A stretch of 8,072 bases of DNA, from contig CAZYWA010000370.1 of NCBI GenBank assembly GCA_964650975.1, forward strand, positions 1 through 8,072. The letters run 5' to 3'. Made by a program: the position numbers and the translations under genes. Below, one piece after another: positions 5,350-8,072 of this stretch. Within the stretch, counting starts at the first letter, position 1; each line of letters opens with the position of its first letter. This DNA is from CAZYWA01 sp964650975 [NCBI: uncultured bacterium] (GTDB taxonomy: Bacteria; JADJOY01). Under the pieces are notes generated by a model. That model was not told where the DNA came from. It did not search any database and was given only the letters and a program-made list of their open reading frames with translations.

Positions 5350-7470
5350 TCAGCTCGCTTGGCGTCGCGATGCCCGCGATCGCGCTCGCTTCGACGCGAT
5401 CAGCCCGAGCAAGGTCGCGAGCGCGGCGAGCGCCTCGGCACCGCCGGCCGAGCCCGACGAGACCGAGCAACCGCCACCCGAGTGCGGACTGCGTACCGTC
5501 ACCGTCACCGAGGGCGGTGCCGAGTCGGCGAGACCGAGACCGTCGGTGCAGGTGAAGGTCACGGGATAGGTGCCGGCGGCCGGGAAGGTGATGGCGCCCG
5601 GTGTGAAGCTCGGCGAGTCCGCAATGCCCGAGCCGAACACCCAGTCCGCGGTGAACTGCGTGTTGGCGGTGGTGCTGGCGCAGGTGCCCGCGAAGCTCAC
5701 CGACTGGCCCGGCTTGATCGACACCGCACCGGTTGGCGCCGTGATGGTCCCGTGCGGCGGTACGTCGAGCTTCTTGGCCGACTCGACCGCGTCGGCCCGT
5801 CCGGCGCCGAACACCGGATCGTCACCAGGCGCGCCGAGGTCGACCGCGCCACCCGTGAGCGCGCTACGCACCGCGTCGGCATTGGAGGCCGGGAATCCTC
5901 CCAGCAACAGCGCCGCGACGCCGGCCACGTGAGGCGACGAGGCCGAGGTGCCGAAGAAGGGCGAGCCGAACCCGCCGACGCCCGTGACCGCGACTCCGTC
6001 GATGCCGCAGATGTCGGGCTTGGCGCGGCTCTCGGCGCTGGGAAAGAGGATGTCGGTCGGACCCTGCGAGCTGAACGGCTCGATGGTGTCGTGCCCGGGA
6101 TCGTCCGCGGAGATGGCCCCCACCGCGAGCACGTTGGCCGCCGCCGGATGGCCCACGATGCTGCCCTTCGCGGTGCTGAACGCCTCGACCGTGACCTCGC
6201 CGTTCACCAGGAGCTGCACCGGCTTGTCGGCGCCGGCGGCCTTGGCGATCACGATGCGGACGTGCTGATCGCTGCCTTGGTTGTTGCCGAAGCTGGTGAT
6301 CTCGACCGGATCCTGGGTGCCGTTTTGCACTTCCTGGCTCGACGCCAGGATCTGGCTCTCCGCGTCGTCGATGATCAGCAGGTCGTAGTCGTCGGCGGCG
6401 GCGCCGAACGGATCGCCCCACTGCAGGACCGCGGTGAACGAGCCTCCGGCCGGCACCTTCACGCGCATCGTGGGATCCGACGCACCGCCCGCCGCGGCGC
6501 CGAAATCGTGGGTCGGGATCGGCTTCCCCTGGCTGTCGTTGAGCAATCCTGTGACGCCCAGGAAATCGGCCGCGTAGTGGGCCGACTGGTCGGCGCTTCC
6601 CTCGTTCCCCGCCGCGGACACGAACACCACACCGCTCTGCGCGGCGTCGTCGGCGGCCTGCGCCACGGCGCCGTCCTCGAAGAACGGCTCGTTGAAGAAC
6701 AGCAGATCGTCGACGATCACGGTGGCGCTGAAGCTGTTCTGGAGATCGCCGACGCACTGGATGAACTCGAGAGAAGTGTTGGCCGAGCACACCGCGAGAT
6801 CCGCGCCCGGCGCCAGATCGTGGACGATCTCGAGCATCGCGGTGCCCTCGTTGCAGGTGGAGCCCGAGACCGCCGGATTGCACGTGCCGAAGACCACCAC
6901 GCCGGGCGGTAGATCGCCGAGCAGCACGGACTCGGCACGCGCGTTGGCGCCGTCCGAGATGACTCCCACCTTCGCGCCCTGGCCCGAGAATCCCATCACC
7001 CGCAGCTCGTCGGCGCGCAGGATCGAGTCGCCCTTGGTGGTGCGGCTACCGGTGCGCGCGACACCGTAGGCCGGCGGCGTCACTCGCTCCACGAACTCGA
7101 GCCCGGCGACCGCATCGAGCCGGTCCGACGGGATCCACCCCTGCACGATCCCGAGCCGCTGGTTCGCGATCTCGATCTCGACTCCTTGCGCCTCGAGCGC
7201 CGCGCGCTCGCCGGCGCCGAGCGTCCGGACATGAACGTACGCCTGCACGCGGGAGCTCTCGTCGGCGCGCACCACGCGCCTCGCGGCGGGGCTCGCGGCG
7301 GGTGTGGCGCCTCGCAGCTGTGCGCTCACCTTGGACGAACCCTTGGAGAGATTGGAGAGAGATGTGCCGGCCGCCGCAACGCCATTTCCCGCGGTCACCC
7401 CGATGAGAGCGGCGGCGAGAAAGGCGACGGCGACCGAGCTTCGACGAGACGAGCGAGCATTTGATTTCAT
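5350..7470 (-). CDS. Secreted subtilisin-fold protease with Glu in the His position, PKD-like domain and sorting-type tail
   Basis: The 706-residue protein begins with a Sec-type signal peptide (basic n-region, hydrophobic core 13-27, likely cleavage near 34). Residues about 35-135 look like a propeptide (QAYVHVRTLGAGERAALEAQGVEIE and the following strands). The catalytic domain spans about 150-570: D173 in VGVISDGAN, then NEGTAMLEIVHDLAPGADL (207-225) where subtilases have HGT, so E208 replaces the catalytic His; VSAAGN with oxyanion-type N289; and GTSASSPHVAG with nucleophile S509. Between the last two blocks is an inserted beta-rich region (about 296-440, including DYDLLIIDD). Residues 572-659 resemble a PKD/Ig-like domain (GTYPVTFTCTDG). 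The C-terminus has SGGGCS (664-669), a hydrophobic stretch (678-692) and a basic end. I recall a sedolisin-like bacterial subgroup sharing the EG-AM-IVHD-APGA pattern, so this is probably an active variant rather than a dead one. ATG 7470 is preceded by GAGG ten bases upstream. The gene lies between a lipoprotein gene and the M16 peptidase gene on the same strand. Confidence 0.9.
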   Translation of the reverse strand: MKSNARSSRRSSVAVAFLAAALIGVTAGNGVAAAGTSLSNLSKGSSKVSAQLRGATPAASPAARRVVRADESSRVQAYVHVRTLGAGERAALEAQGVEIEIANQRLGIVQGWIPSDRLDAVAGLEFVERVTPPAYGVARTGSRTTKGDSILRADELRVMGFSGQGAKVGVISDGANARAESVLLGDLPPGVVVFGTCNPAVSGSTCNEGTAMLEIVHDLAPGADLAVCSANTSLEFIQCVGDLQNSFSATVIVDDLLFFNEPFFEDGAVAQAADDAAQSGVVFVSAAGNEGSADQSAHYAADFLGVTGLLNDSQGKPIPTHDFGAAAGGASDPTMRVKVPAGGSFTAVLQWGDPFGAAADDYDLLIIDDAESQILASSQEVQNGTQDPVEITSFGNNQGSDQHVRIVIAKAAGADKPVQLLVNGEVTVEAFSTAKGSIVGHPAAANVLAVGAISADDPGHDTIEPFSSQGPTDILFPSAESRAKPDICGIDGVAVTGVGGFGSPFFGTSASSPHVAGVAALLLGGFPASNADAVRSALTGGAVDLGAPGDDPVFGAGRADAVESAKKLDVPPHGTITAPTGAVSIKPGQSVSFAGTCASTTANTQFTADWVFGSGIADSPSFTPGAITFPAAGTYPVTFTCTDGLGLADSAPPSVTVTVRSPHSGGGCSVSSGSAGGAEALAALATLLGLIASKRARSRASRRQAS
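5353..5490 (-). other. C-terminal sorting-type tail of the subtilisin-like protease
   Basis: The last 46 residues comprise a glycine-rich stretch with a single cysteine (SGGGCS, C668), a short Gly/Ser/Ala spacer, a hydrophobic segment (about 678-692) and a basic end with K694 and five arginines. This three-part layout matches the GlyGly-CTERM / Cys-containing CTERM class of tails, which are cut by a membrane protease and lead to surface attachment or release. The assignment rests on architecture alone; no processing enzyme is encoded in the window. Confidence 0.6.
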
Positions 7471-7480
7471 CCGGTCATGG

Positions 7481-7484
7481 CCTC
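7481..7484 (-). promoter_or_regulatory. Probable Shine-Dalgarno of the subtilisin-like protease gene
   Basis: GAGG on the - strand lies 10 bases upstream of ATG 7470, within the usual though slightly long spacing range. It supports 7470 as the start, which is also where a well-formed signal peptide begins. An ATG nearer to this site (7475-7477 on the - strand) is followed within three codons by a stop and cannot be the start of the protease. Confidence 0.45.
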
Positions 7485-7524
7485 GTGAGGTGAAGTGGAC
7501 GACCGCACACTGTCGATCACGGTG

Positions 7525-8061
7525 TCATGGATTGGGCGATCGTGCAGCGGCCGCGGTGCCGATCAGCTGCTCTGCCATCTGGTGCGCCGCATGCGTGTAT
7601 GCGTCGCCGAGGTTGACCGCGCCCGAGACCGGGAACGGCCGGGGTCCGAGAGTCGTGGACCAGATCTCACCGCCGCCCGCGGCGGCCGTGAGACGCGCAC
7701 GCAGCTCGGCGACGATGGACCGCGGCTCCGTGTCGGAATCGGGGGTCCAGCGGCGAATCTCGACGTTCAGGCGAGCTCCATCCGGCGCCGGGTAGACGGC
7801 GAAACCTCGTGCACGGAGCTCGGTGCGAAGGTCACTAGCCAACACGTCCTCGAGGCTCACACGCTCCGAATCGTCCAGCACCCGTTCGATCACCGAACCT
7901 CCCGTGATCCAGATCGGCTCGCCGGTGACGTTGGAGATCGGTTGCACGTCGATGGACCCGATGGTCGCGGCGGCCGGGAACGGGCGGGGGGGTGGGGCCA
8001 TTACGCAGGCGACGGCCGTGCTCCCGACCATCCACCGCATCAGCCGGACCAGTCGAAGCAT
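7525..8061 (-). CDS. Small putative lipoprotein of unknown function
   Basis: The 178-residue product starts with basic residues and a short hydrophobic stretch ending in AVAC at 16-19. This is a permissive lipobox with Ala rather than Leu at -3, so C19 would be lipidated and the protein anchored in a membrane. A Pro-rich linker (23-29) follows. The rest resembles small periplasmic envelope-associated lipoproteins of mixed alpha/beta build: a strand (GSIDVQPISNVTG, 35-47), a helix with VSLEDVLASDLRTELRARGFAVY (68-90), further strands (LNVEIRRW; IVAELRARL), EIWSTTLGPRPFP (132-144) and a final Ala-rich helix (149-170). This recalls transport-auxiliary or assembly lipoproteins, but I cannot name a family. 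The frame stays open to the window edge, so the start could lie upstream; M8 and M11 are alternative starts, and the outermost ATG gives the most complete signal. It ends 54 bases before the subtilisin-like protease start, so co-transcription is possible. Confidence 0.7.
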   Translation of the reverse strand: MLRLVRLMRWMVGSTAVACVMAPPPRPFPAAATIGSIDVQPISNVTGEPIWITGGSVIERVLDDSERVSLEDVLASDLRTELRARGFAVYPAPDGARLNVEIRRWTPDSDTEPRSIVAELRARLTAAAGGGEIWSTTLGPRPFPVSGAVNLGDAYTHAAHQMAEQLIGTAAAARSPNP

Positions 8062-8072
8062 GGCCGCCGGCG

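Noticed and set aside
3036-5555. Long + strand open frame of 839 codons
   Set aside because: It lies antisense to the M16 peptidase and the end of the subtilisin-like protease. Its translation is low-complexity Arg/Ala/Gly/His-rich with no motif, as expected in GC-rich DNA opposite real genes.
6820-6822. H217 of the subtilisin-like protease as the missing catalytic His
   Set aside because: It lies nine residues after the HGT-equivalent position, in the IVHDLAPGA segment where subtilases have the conserved VAPGA stretch; helix geometry would point it away from the nucleophile.
5359-6912. + strand open frame of 517 codons
   Set aside because: It is antisense to the subtilisin-like protease and has an Arg/Gly/Ala-rich composition with no recognisable domain.
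7507-7525. Imperfect 7-base hairpin (ACACTGT / ACGGTGT) at the end of the lipoprotein gene
   Set aside because: One arm needs a G-U pair, the stem is short, it overlaps the stop codon and has no T-run, so it is too weak to call a terminator or operator.
1-8072. tRNA, rRNA, CRISPR, transposase, toxin-antitoxin or phage genes
   Set aside because: No regularly spaced repeats, no cloverleaf-like segments in the short gaps, and no such protein motifs were seen; almost all bases are accounted for by the five coding regions.

Overview
The window is a very GC-rich, densely coded stretch of bacterial chromosome. The organism is probably Gram-negative: one product has a lipobox-type signal, two have Sec-type signal peptides, and one protease ends in a glycine/cysteine, hydrophobic, arginine-rich tail resembling the sorting signals of didermic bacteria. 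A myxobacterium-like or candidate-phylum environmental lineage would fit, but nothing here fixes the taxon. I see no tRNA, rRNA, CRISPR array, insertion sequence or phage gene.

Left block, + strand (1-2387): the 3' part of a polytopic membrane glycosyltransferase of the GT-C/ArnT-PMT type, whose N-terminus lies outside the window, is followed with a 4-base ATGA overlap by a class I SAM-dependent methyltransferase. The overlap implies one transcript and translational coupling. A plausible shared task is building and methylating a cell-envelope glycan or glycolipid. The last codons of the glycosyltransferase lie in a 78-base near-perfect inverted repeat (1423-1500) that looks like a small inserted palindromic element.

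Centre (2388-2486): a 99-base convergent intergenic region with two perfect hairpins, each about 15 bases beyond the stop codon of the gene it faces. Both are terminator candidates without a U-tract. The second contains another copy of the 12-base core found in the 1423-1500 repeat.

Right block, - strand (8061 down to 2487): a small putative lipoprotein, then a secreted subtilisin-fold protease with a PKD-like domain and C-terminal sorting-type tail, then a secreted fused two-half M16 zinc metallopeptidase. Gaps are 54 and 55 bases, so the three may be one transcription unit devoted to exported proteolysis. The most notable point is that the subtilisin-type enzyme has Glu where the catalytic His should be, giving a sedolisin-like Ser-Glu-Asp set on a subtilisin-type motif order.

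No wholly new system is evident. The points most worth checking are the His-to-Glu protease and its tail, the inverted repeat forming the glycosyltransferase C-terminus with a third core copy in the terminator region, and the asymmetric M16 fusion.
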